A stretch of 64,000 nt of DNA from Pezicula radicicola (taxonomy: Eukaryota > Ascomycota > Leotiomycetes > Helotiales > Dermateaceae): contig PDUO01000031.1 of assembly GCA_003008705.1 (NCBI GenBank), positions 186,001-250,000 on the forward strand, given 5' to 3'. Of the stretch, positions 35,946 through 46,473 are shown one piece after another. Made by a program: the position numbers and the translations under genes. The number at the start of each line of letters is the position of its first letter. Position 1 is the first letter of the stretch. The notes beneath the pieces were generated by a model. It was not told where the DNA came from and searched no databases. It was given only the letters and a program-made list of their open reading frames with translations.

Positions 35946-36060
35946 GACAACGATCTCTCAGAATGGACCTTCGATGGCTCATCACCAACCAGGCGTCTGG
36001 TGACAACTTTGATGCCTGCCTCCACCCTTCGCCATCTATTCTTGGGGTAGAGGTTTGAAA
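35946..36060 (+). pseudogene. Glutamine synthetase fragment
   Basis: The translation reads NDLSEWTFDGSS in one frame and, after a one-base shift, TNQASGDNFDACLHP. This matches the conserved glutamine synthetase stretch around W-x-F-D-G-S-S-T-x-Q-A-x-G-D-N-S-D. The sequence then hits a TGA, and no other part of the gene follows. It is a short frameshifted relic, next to the asparaginyl-tRNA synthetase relics, in a region full of gene pieces. Confidence 0.55.
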
Positions 36061-36404
36061 GACAGCAAAGATCCAGAATACGTATCTCCACCGACCTTGG
36101 TACCATCTATTTTCTTTCCATTGAATTGTAACGGGGAAAGTCAACTTTAATATGCCCTGCCTTGGTCGCCGACCTTTGGGACAATAGAATCTTTCCATGG
36201 TATGCGAAATTCATTCAAACTTGTTCCCCTGTAGCTTCCACTTCTGGGGGCGCTATTTCTTCTAAAGGGACACTGTCTTTTCATTTCTAGAACCTGTTGT
36301 TTCCAAAAAATCTTTCAATGCATCAATTTTCTAACAGCGCAATAGCTCTCCGCCCGCCGGTTTCCCCAACTCACCTTCCTCTTGTCGACCCAAATTTCGT
36401 TGCC

Positions 36405-37500
36405 GCGTGCCATGCTTCACATCAACTCGCTTTACAGAGAGCAACAGCGTCCATTACCGGTATTATTACAGGAAGACAAAGAAAGACTTTGCAATATAAA
36501 GTATAAGCCGGCATCAAACCTGACATCAAGATCCCCACGAAGCCTTTCAAGAGAATGCGGTACTCGGACGCCATTTACTGGCTCAACGCACATGACCCCC
36601 CATTCTGAATGAAGAGGGTAGCCCACCTGTCTTTGGTAATAATATCTGCAAATATCATCCGCCGCCTGTTCGGTGCCATGCTTAGGCCTCTAGCCTCAGA
36701 AGACGAAAACATCATAACCTTGGGGAAGATGGCAATGCAAACAGACGAAGAAAGACTTTGCAATACAAAGTATAAGCCGGCATCAAAGCCGGCATGTCTT
36801 TAGTAATGATATTGCTGAAGCTGCAGAGCGCAAGATGACAGACATCATCAACCAGCCAATCCTCTTAACACACTTTCCCGTTGCCATCAAGTCTTTCTAT
36901 ATGAAGAAAGATCCTAAGGACCTTCGTGTTACTGAGAGTATTGTTGTCTTGATGTCTGGTGTCGATGAGATTATCGGTGGCTCAAAGGGTATGGACGATT
37001 ATGACGAGCTTATGGCTACGTATCATCAACCAGCTAATCCTTCTAACACACTTCTCTATTGCAATCAGGGCCTTCTACCAAAAGAAGGGCCTCAAGGTCA
37101 GCTCTTGACAAGGAAGAAATAGCTCCGGGACTTCCAATCCTTGCCAGCGTGGTCAAACCATTTACCGAGGAAATATCCGCAGTCAAGTCCAGTCACGACA
37201 TCCTGGCGTTCCTATTGGTGCAGTTTACAGATGAAATGTCTATGGTACTGTAGAAGCAGTGGTGTTGCTACTGCGAGATAGGATTTCTTAGAGATCACCA
37301 AGAAAAAACAGATGGAGGAATAAGTCACTCAGTGATGACTGATATCATCAGCCAACGAGCTCTCCTCTCACACTTCCCCGTATCTCGGCGAGAGATTCAA
37401 GAGATTAAGTAATTCGAGAGCTAATCGGCATATATTGACGACTACAGTACTTCATACGAAGATGGATCACAAAGTCCTTCGTATCACTGAGTTTGTTGAT
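36405..37500 (+). pseudogene. Rearranged, multi-copy fragments of cytoplasmic asparaginyl-tRNA synthetase
   Basis: Pieces of the class II catalytic domain are recognisable: PFKRMRYSDAIYWLNAHD (36530-36590), NDIAEAAERKMTDIINQPIL through THFPVAIKSFYMKKDPKD and VDEIIGGSKGMDDYDELMA (36790-37020). The INQ-ILLTHF-AI-FY segment appears again at 37024-37100 and in a third, more decayed form at 37336-37500 (MTDIISQRALLSHFPV, LRITEFVDALIP). A block with GAAAGACTTTGCAAT and AAGTATAAGCCGGCATCAAA occurs at 36479-36519 and 36748-36788, so tandem duplication built the locus. Frameshifts and stops break every copy. The functional gene must be elsewhere. Confidence 0.75.
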
Positions 37501-39796
37501 GCCTTGATCCCAACTCGAAATTTACAAGACAAGAAACACACTCTACCCCTTTGTCTTGCGAAGTATTCGCAATCTTTTAGGTCCTAACAGCTATTCTCTT
37601 ACTCAAATCCACTCGAAGACATCAAAATCGGACAATTCTGCACCCTTAAGGTTCTAACCTCCGTTCACCTGCATTGCGCGTATGGGTTTGACACAGCTCC
37701 AACAAATTGTGCCGCGCAACAATCTTCATCATAGTGTTACCGACTACTATTGCGGAAATTTCCGAAATCCTATTGCTAATAAGGAAGCTACCATGCAAGC
37801 ATTCGGACCCCATTGTGCATATTTCAACTAGGCGGAGCACCAATCTTCTGATGAATGCGAGATTTTGGCGGTACGCGTCTACCTGCTGATTTCACAGCGC
37901 CCATACCCGGTATCACATACACCCGATTTCCTCTCCACTCAAGTCTCTGCACCAGATCGACAACCGCGCCAACCGCTTGAAAGTACCTCGGACTTTCGTA
38001 ATAGGAATATTATTCGCGCCATATTTTGGAAGTATCAAAAATTCAAGCCTCCACCGGCGTCGGTGTTAGAAGATCCTTATTCTGCCTACGTCTCTATTCG
38101 ATGCAGGCCTGAGAAATGGTCAGGCCAGGAACAACACTGAAGGAAGGGAATACTAAAGATGGAAAACAAAGAAATTATACATTGTCGACGAAAAATCCTA
38201 TTGCTGCCAGCAGAATCGCTGTTGCTACATCGCGAGTTATTGCCGAAGTGTGATGCAAATTATTCATTTCATTGACTTAGACAAAGCTCCCACTCAAACT
38301 TTCACCGGCGTGATCCATCCACCAGACTTAGAAGCAAAAGAATCTCACCGGTGGCATGACCATTAAGTTTGCTGTTGCGCCAGTAGCGTGATCGAAAGGA
38401 CGCATCAACTGCGGTGACCTTTGTGCTCTTTGGTGTGGGTTATGACAGAGGAGCTTGAATGCTTTGATACACAAACAGCAAGCATGACCTTGGCCTTGGT
38501 TTTGACGCTGTGCTGTGGTGAATGTTTCCCGATTGACGAGAAGGTAATTTCTCTAAGAAAAATCAAACAACCACTAAGGCACAGATGATGGCTTGAGATA
38601 CAAGGTGGGAAGGTCTCTCCAGAGTGTCCTAAACAGGTTTCCTCCACATATGTGTAAGTTGCAAAGCATTTTTTAGCTACAATTTGAGTCCCTTAAGCTA
38701 ATTGGGTTGTTTGCAGTCTACTCGAAGCATTCAGCATTACACCATCTGTTGCTTGGGCTTTGAGCTATCTATGCTAGTCTCTGTGCATATGCGATTTCTG
38801 TTAATTTTCTGGTAAAGGCAAAATCATCTATTTCTAATGCTACGGAAGCACTTCAACTTCTCTTGGATATTGTGTATCCAGCCGATTTCGGGTTTTTCTC
38901 TTTTGCAGATTTGGAGAACACCAAATTCGGTCAACTTATTCCTCGACGATCAGATTCAAATGCGGACACTTCCAAAATCGATAAAGTTAAGGAGTTACAT
39001 TTTCCGCCAGCCCCTCTTTCTGGTTATTCAACCGTATCTACCCTGTAATACTACGTTATAGATCATGAGAATGTCGATAAGGACCATAATAATGCTTCCA
39101 AGGACCTTCAACCAGAGGGTCTATTCAACGTCCAAGTATGAAAGATAGTGTTTCAAGCCCCCCCTCAACCAGCAATACCCAAAGGATAATTCGCTGAAGA
39201 TCAGACATGGGGTTTTGTCTACTGGCGTGCAAGGTGGTAGCCAAAGGAAAATATATACTCTTTTGGCAGTCGAGCCGCTTTTTTTGCTGTGGACAACTGT
39301 GGCAGATATCATAATTGTGCTTGTGGCTCATTCCGATGATTCACTATCCCCAATATTTGAGTTGCTTAAGATATTCAGCGACTCGAGATGCAGCCGGCGC
39401 AAAATTGATTCTAACTAGAGTCTTCTCAAAGTCTCCGAAGTATACCTCTGATTCGGCGAGACAAGTGAGCGGAGAGCCGAGTCAAACTGGTGCCATCTTC
39501 ACCTTACCTCCGTTGAGCTCTCTATACAAAAGCAGTAATACCTCTTATCAGCGCATTAGTAAACGGCCTAGAACTCGGGGCGAGTTGCTACTTTCAATCG
39601 AGGGAAGTGCTAGCAAGAAATGTAAACAGTGCCTCTTAGGGTTCAGCGCTAAATTGACAGTTGCAGTTTTTCTTTGCAGTAGAGCTATTGCTTGGATCTT
39701 TGCGCGTAGACATCTTTGATGATCGCGTCTAGTTGAGTTGAAAACAGCTTTACCTGCTCAAATTATTATGGCTGCTCAAAGTTTCTGAGATTTGGG
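37501..39796. other. Stretch of possible gene debris
   Basis: Several short coding-like frames (for example NIIRAIFWKYQKFKPPPAS around 38010-38060) are seen without starts, partners or recognised family. No feature is supported more precisely. Confidence 0.35.
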
Positions 39797-40738
39797 TCAC
39801 TCAAACAATTTCAGCGACTCACACCTCTCGGCAACGCAGTCGCCCAAATCATGCCAGCGACTCACAGCTTTCAACCAACGTATAGGGTAGAGTGGCTTCC
39901 CTAAAAACATAGCTCCCGGGGTGGCAACGCCTCCACAGTCATGAAAGCTCGTCTTTCCTTGAATACACTTCCGCAACATACTGCTACGACCGCAACTCAC
40001 AAAAGTCAGCCTTCCAACCCCTGTCCAGACTCAAGTTCCTGGTAAGTCTACTACTATCGACATTGTTAATACAGGAATTAATCTTCTGCTAAAAGCAAGG
40101 GTGACAACACCTCTGCCGTCATGAAGGTTGGGTCTTTCCTCGAGTATACATTTACAACATTCTACCATGACAAGCAATTTATCAAAGTCGGCCCTCCAGA
40201 ACTCGTCCAAACTTAAGTTCCTTGGTATATCTACTATCATCGACATGGTTAATACAAGAATCAACCCTTTACCTAAGGCGGCGAAGTGGAAGGTGGTTTG
40301 ACTTTGTTTGAGTTGCCATATTACAACGAGAGAGCATACTTGACACAGTCGTCACAATTCTACCAGAAGAAAGCTTCTACTATGATCGACATTGTTAATA
40401 CAGTCTTCACAACTCTACCTTGAGACAGCCATCCAAAGCCTTCGGAATGTCCACTGTATCGAGAAATCTTTCCGTGCAGAGAAGTCATGGGCGGTTATGG
40501 CCATCTCTAATATGTTCTCTCCGGAGATCTCACTAAGACATATGAATCTTTGACTGTTGCTCAAGGCGCCTCCTCTATTACCTTTACGACGAGATGAGAA
40601 AAGTTCTAGCTGGTTAATTAGCTCCAGATGGTCAAGAGTGGGACGAGTCTGAACTTGACTTAGTCGAGCTTGAGACAGAGGCTTCAAATTGTTGGTAAAT
40701 GGGAGAATATATTGACGAATATATGGATCGGAAGTCAA
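39797..40738 (-). pseudogene. Decayed gene with tandemly duplicated exon-intron unit
   Basis: A first exon-like frame (40738 to about 40415) reads SQVQTRPTLDHLELINQLEL and FSIQWTFRRLWMAVSR. It is followed on the minus strand by units of about 170-200 bp, each with TGTATTAAC-ATGTCGAT before an acceptor-like TAG and then an exon. The middle copy is open (DIPRNLSLDEFWRADFDKLL, then ILEERPNLHDGRGVV). The lower copy (39.9-40.05 kb) aligns at DNA level but contains stops. The branch-site-like TATTAAC is conserved in all three copies. Family not recognised. Confidence 0.45.
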
Positions 40739-40951
40739 TGGAGAATTTCTTGATCTCTATAGCTACGAAAATGAGACTATGCATATACAAGAGAGAGTGA
40801 GTATTGAATCATGCACGAACAGCTTGCATAACATCGGAGAAACAGTCTAAATATAAGAGAGCGGCCTAGAAACTAGCTGCTAGAATAATGCCGTCGGCTC
40901 ATCTGTGGCATGAACTGAATATGGGCAAGATTTGTGGTTTCTGAAATGGAT
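40696..40951 (-). repeat. Dispersed 255-bp repeat, copy 2 (inverted)
   Basis: Reverse-complement partner of 14177-14433, by eye well above 80% identical over the whole length with few indels. It overlaps the start of the exon-like frame at 40415-40738 by a few bases, so that frame may be truncated or started by the repeat. Confidence 0.7.
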
Positions 40952-43900
40952 GGCAACACGATTGCAGATGGCGAATTCTATGTAAAGCTCTATTTTCAAA
41001 CAATTATCAGGAAAAATTTAGACCAAATCCAACCTTTAATCAACAAATACGCAATACCTATTATAACATAGCATGAGAGACTTAGTGAACAGCACTATAT
41101 TGCATTTTCAACAGGTAAAGAATACCCTATAATAATAGAAGAGAATTTAACAAGTTTACCTAAATATTCCCCAAACCAACCCTCAGGGAAGATCTAAAAT
41201 ATTATAGAGGAGCTTAGTATAGGACTTTGTGGTGTGGAGTTACAAATTTGGAGCTAGAATTGAACTTTCTTAATTATACAAGCTCAGGTATGTGTTCACT
41301 CCCTTCACATCATCGAGCTAATTTAAGTAACCATACACTATTATCCAGACCAAAATTATTTACTCCCCTTCCATTGCTTTCTAGGTAGAAGATAAGGCAA
41401 TCTCCTTAAATTTAGGAATAAAAACTATGAAAAGGGTGCTAAGATAACGGAATAAAAGAATACAGACAATATTTAGTAGACCTTTATACGTAGGCAGACT
41501 GAGGATAATTACACCCACTCCCCGTTGTCCTCTCCCCAACCACTCAACTCCTACAACCCCTCCTAAAAACTGATCAGACTCTCAATAACCCTCATCCAAT
41601 CATATAACATTTTATATCCAAGACACTAAGTCTAACCTCCTCTCCTACTCTTCTTACCTTCATTTCTAGTTCACAGTTTACAATTGCGGTAGTACAGAGA
41701 GTAGCTGGGTTAGGACCGGACAGGAGCGAGTCAGGAGTAGAAGTTGTAGATGGGTGAGGAAAAGAAGCTTATAATTGTTGTGTGAATAGCAAAGGGTTAT
41801 AATAGCTTAAGTGACGAGTAGGATAACTTGCTTTCAGATGATGCTTACTATAGGAGAGAAGACTTTAATAAGGTATTTAACAAGAATATTAACATTCGTA
41901 TAGAGTGATTTAACCCTTGACCATTTTTCTGAAGGGTAGGCTGTTAGCTTCTTGACTTGATACTCGCCTGCGATGGAAGTAAAGCAATGAGTGAACTCAA
42001 AGTGATACGGTAGAGTTCCTACAGGATCCTTTCGATACAGAAAAGAGAACAGAAGGACGAATGGAGATTTAGATTCTACCTCATACTAGCATACTTGAAG
42101 GTAACTTCGCGCTCGAGTATACTTATACTTGTAGGCTATAGTAGTCTAAAATACAAATTAAAAAATCACCTACTCCTCTAGGATACTATGTATCAAAACA
42201 CTTAAATTCCAGGTCTTCAAGTAATATCGCCTTATCTTTCCAAGAACTACTTACGAAACATCAAATTTCGTGGAGCCTTCTCTTCTCTGAAAGGAATTAC
42301 CTTCTTCAACGATAATACAGGTAATCAAAACCATGGAGAAAAAATGAACCCACGGAAAGTCATAGCATGCGCAGCATCTCCCGCCAACCTGACCCTTCTA
42401 CCTCTACTATCCTACGCGTGTCCCTCCTCACTAGGATCCCAAATACCTAAACAACAAGACTAAGGAACAATCCTAGCCCTCCATCTCATCCCAATCCCCC
42501 ACCCCCACCCAAAAACACACCTCTAAGACTCACAAAACCTTCCCTCAACTCCCTAATCCACTTTAACCTCTCCTCGGAGTCATCCTCCTTCTCCCTTCCT
42601 CCTCTCCATCTAAGAAACGTAAAAGAAACATAAAAAGAAAAAAGTCCACTCCTCAGGTCTCTCATTCTCAGTCTCATCCTAAATACTAAAGAAAGCAAAT
42701 ATTCCATCAGGATGTAGAGCCTAGGTATAAAGGATGAAAACTTCTCAGAAAAAGATCTTGTTCCAGTGTATGAAAAGTTTGCATTCGTAACTTTTTTGAC
42801 TTCAAGGAATAAATTTCTTATTTTACTTCGTGATCCAACGGCTCCAATTATTAATTCTTCTTATACTCATTCTCCACTTTCGAAGATTGATGTAATTCGT
42901 TCTTCCTCCTCCTCCTCCTCCTCCTCCTCCTCCTCTCCGTATCCAATTTTCCATAGCCTATATCTAAGTCCTTACCTAATAAAACACTTAATTTCGAACG
43001 GCGCAAACAAACGACAGAAATTCAATATCAGTTAGTTGCGCTGTCATAATTTCCCCAGTTTTGCCACTGAGGAAAGAAATGGAAGTGTATTAATGGATTT
43101 CGTAGTTTCGTAGGGGTATTCAGATCAATCAACTTGAACCAGCTTGTACTGATTGAAGGAGGTCGAAATAGGGATTCCGGGGTTGGAGATTTTAGAGTAG
43201 GTACTGTAACTATAGATTTCGATGAAATCGTAATGTTGATGAAGAAAGGAAGTATGTGCTGGCAGGCAGTATTTTTCTATGGGCCTTGTACTAAATCATG
43301 CTGCGGCTCTCCACGACTCCACTCCTTCATAAAACATACACTTAATGTAAGCCCCATGTTCTAATCCCTCGCACCAGGTCCGTGGGATCGCAACAGCCTT
43401 TTCGAATGAAATCACTGGTATACCGACCTATCAAGTCTTTAATTGGCATGCAGGCGCGAGGCGTTGACGGGTGGACGCGGGATGACTTAATTTCTTGATG
43501 CCTTGAGATACTATATTGCTAGACCGGTATGTACAACCTAGTGCAGATCATTAGACTAAGATAGTAAGATTTAGAAAGAAGGTTGTGGCTGTCACCATGT
43601 ACCTGATCCAATGATTAACACCGCACCGGTTTCCACGTACCACTTATATTCTCGTCGTCTGGCATCTAGCTGGCGGGCTGGCGGGTGGTCTAACTTTAAT
43701 TATTGGTTGGCGAGTAATTACTAGGCTGAAAGGGGACAGAGGCGGGAGATCGTTGTGTAACTGTGCTTGTTGTGGTCTTTAGTGCTGAGGATCTGTTCGT
43801 AGGATGTTGTACAAGGGGACGCGAAATGATGATAAAATGCCGCATGTAAAGTAGAAGGAGTGAAGATGGTGAAAGTATGGCCATTTGAAGATATACTTGT

Positions 43901-44452
43901 CCTGTAGGGAAAAGAAAGAGTCAAATGAGGGTACTGCGCTCATGTCGTGGATGGAAAAGGGACGGGTATGGTTGAGAAGAAGTGGGCTGGTTCAAATGAT
44001 GGCGGGGGATGAATTGCGGGGAGTTCTGGGCGTCGTAGTACCTGAAGTGATAGTGGTGACAAGCCCGATTTAATCGTACAGATACTTGCTATGGATGTCG
44101 CCTGCCACCAAGAGATATCCCTAAGTAGACCGTCCCAAGAACCAAGACTTGAACTGGAAGACATAGCTGCGCAGTGAACTCGCCGAAGGTCCAGAGATTC
44201 ATGAGTATCTTGATCCTCAGTCGAAAGAAACCTAAATTATTTTCTCGTGAATCTTCTAATCTTGTGAAAAGGACTCCGTAAGTGCAAATGAGTAGGTTGA
44301 TATCAGCATAATTGCTCGAACTCGTCATCTCATCACTTCAAAAAACATCGCAACCCATCACCCCTCAGCTCTTTATCCCCACAATCCCAATCCCTCAATC
44401 CTCACCATTACCTTCCCTTCCATCACCCATCGACTGTCCCAAAATCTCCCAA
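40952..44452. other. Gene-free, AT-rich and low-complexity stretch
   Basis: No coding frame of substance. A pyrimidine-rich block is at about 42400-42620 and a (TCC)n microsatellite at 42904-42933. This stretch ends the gene-poor compartment. Confidence 0.5.
42904..42933. repeat. (TCC)n microsatellite
   Basis: Ten uninterrupted TCC units in non-coding DNA. Confidence 0.95.
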
Positions 44453-44821
44453 CTAAGCCAAACACAAAACCAAACCTCCAGCTACAACAGCCGGAATACT
44501 CTGAACATGAAACAACTTCCACTTCTGAACACTCCAAGCCCCATAAACACCAGCGACAGCCACACACCCCAAAAAGAAAAGTTGAATCTGCATGCCAAAC
44601 TCCGAATTCGGATGGAGTAATCCCCAAATCAAACCAGCAGCGAGGAATCCATTGTAGAGACCTTGATTAGCAGCGAGGACTTTGCTTTGAGCTGCGAATT
44701 CGGGGGTTAGACCGAAGGATTTCATGCCCCGCGGTGTGTTCCAGAGGAACATTTCGAGGTGCAGGATGTAGATGTGGAGGATGGCGACTAGCGCTACGGG
44801 GATGGTGCAGAAGAGAGACAT
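44453..44821 (-). CDS. DUF1304 family membrane protein
   Basis: Single-exon 122-aa protein of the DUF1304 family of small integral membrane proteins shared by bacteria and fungi; the molecular role is unknown. It begins MSLFCTIPVALVAILHIYIL, has the characteristic HLEMFLWNTPRGMKSFGL loop, and predicts four hydrophobic segments (about residues 4-22, 55-68, 78-95 and 105-122). Length is normal for the family. The start is an ATG in good context (AAAAAGATGTC), preceded by an AAC microsatellite and a probable 5'-leader intron. Confidence 0.9.
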   Translation of the reverse strand: MSLFCTIPVALVAILHIYILHLEMFLWNTPRGMKSFGLTPEFAAQSKVLAANQGLYNGFLAAGLIWGLLHPNSEFGMQIQLFFLGCVAVAGVYGAWSVQKWKLFHVQSIPAVVAGGLVLCLA

Positions 44822-44840
44822 CTTTTTTGTTTGTTTGGTG

Positions 44841-44841
<1 letters not shown>

Positions 44842-44870
<29 letters not shown>
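44842..44870 (-). repeat. (AAC)n microsatellite in the 5' leader of the DUF1304 gene
   Basis: A run of TTG units on the plus strand (AAC on the transcribed strand) lies about 20 bases before the start codon. Confidence 0.85.
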
Positions 44871-44871
<1 letters not shown>

Positions 44872-44914
44872 ATTGTTGATTGTTGATTGAGAAGAGGAGC
44901 GTGAAGGCTGGAGC

Positions 44915-44972
44915 TTGGATGATGGGTTAGTGAATTGGATCAGGGATGAGGTGGGGTCTTGGATGCGCATAC
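44915..44972 (-). other. Probable 5'-leader intron of the DUF1304 gene
   Basis: Minus-strand sequence has a GTATGC donor at 44972, a CACTAACCC branch site and a CAAG acceptor, giving a 58-bp intron in the untranslated leader. Inferred from splice consensus only. Confidence 0.5.
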
Positions 44973-45296
44973 CTGTGATTGTATTGTAGTGAAAGTGTTG
45001 TGAGGTATTGCGATAAGAAAGCAATTGTGAGAGAGAAATGGAGTGTCGTTGATTTAAAGAGATGGTTGTGGGGATTCAGGATTTCAGGCCGGAGATGATG
45101 AAATCCTTCGCATTCCTTTGAAGATATATTACCTCGGCTATTCCTGCCCGATAAGGAAGGAACACGGGGTAGCTGCAGGGGGGGTACCAGCGCTATGATC
45201 GGATACACCCGAAAGGCAATCTACGATTCCACATCTCCATCTCATCTCCATCTCCATCACAGATCTCTTCATTTCTCAATCTCTGATCCAAAACAT

Positions 45297-46126
45297 CTAG
45301 CTCTCCAAGTCTTCCAAGAAACAAAACTTCTTCACGATAACCTTAGGAACTCTCCAACCTGGGTTCCTCTCTGCAATCCTCTCAACCGCACGATTTGCCT
45401 CGCTCCAAAGACCTTGATATTCTTCAGCATCCACATCCTGAAGAACACAACCGCAAAACGTTTGTCTCGGGGGCCACCCATTCCAGTCTCGTGTTTCGGG
45501 CCGTATCCAAGCAACAATGAGCATGGAAAGAGAACAAAAAGGAAGCAATGAGCACTCCGAACAAGCTGCCGTCGAGTTCCAATATTCATATACAGGTCCA
45601 TTCGGATCAATTGCAGAGAACGGTACAGCAAGCCACTGCACATATTTCGGATCTATGCCGACACCAAGGGAATCGGACGCACCATAGTAGGGCAGAGGAT
45701 GACCATACAATATCCTGAAAATATGCCAGTGATCGTAGAGGATGTCTCTTGTGTAAGAGAACCTAGTTTCATCCACGCACTCGGAAAGGGCCAGACAACG
45801 CGCTTCCTGATTCACGAAGCGGAGAGGACTTTTGGCTGAATGAGATCAAATGTCGGAGGGCAAGATAGAAGTACCATGATTCGGTTTGTCAGTGCCTTCT
45901 CCCAGATCATAAAACGTATTTCGGTCGGGAGTTTCGAGAAAAGGACGAACTTTGATCCATTGCCGTCCTTAGATTCTGCATCACCCTCTTCTCTTTCCTT
46001 CACCACCAAAGCCGCGATTTCATCCTTCGATTCCACTTCACCTTGTTCTCTTTCCGTCACTGCCAAGGCTGAAATTCCATCCTTGGCCGCTTTTTCAGTT
46101 GGGCGCTCATTTCCTTCGCTCGACAT
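45297..46126 (-). pseudogene. 2EXR domain protein with single-base frameshift
   Basis: From ATG 46126 the protein has an acidic N-terminus with a 20-residue imperfect duplication (ALAVTEREQGEVESKDE / ALVVKEREEGDAESKDG), then the 2EXR signature KFVLFSKLPTEIRFMIWEKAL. Translation hits TGA at 45811-45813. Adding one A to the AAAA run (45830-45833 on the plus strand) joins it to SPLRFVNQEARCLALSECV and a frame running to 45297. That would give the expected full-length 2EXR protein of about 275 aa. Either a recent one-base deletion or a sequencing error. The role of 2EXR proteins is not known. Confidence 0.75.
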
Positions 46127-46473
46127 TGCGTAGTTCAGACTGTGCAAGATGCGACTGTGATGTTGATGATGTATTTCGGAAAAGTTGTCGGCTGTGGTAG
46201 ATTTGGTGACCACCGAGCTTATGTGGTTGTTGTCGTTAAGTTGAGACACTTAGTTCAAGCAAGAGATTATATACCTGAAGGGTGTTAAGGAAGAATAAAT
46301 AGGTAATGGTGAAGGGAGCTGGAGAGTGTTCTGGTGCATACTTGTTGCTGCTGTTTATAACATCTTCGCCTTTCTGGTAGATGAGAGAAGTGTTTGGCTA
46401 TTTCTTTGTGATGAAGGGTGTTGGCCAATATCCTGACGAGCCTTTAATATTCAACAAAGAAGTAAACAAAAAT

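Noticed and set aside
42486..42707. 73-codon Gly/Arg-rich minus frame
   Set aside because: Produced by a pyrimidine-rich low-complexity block; no start context or homologous features.
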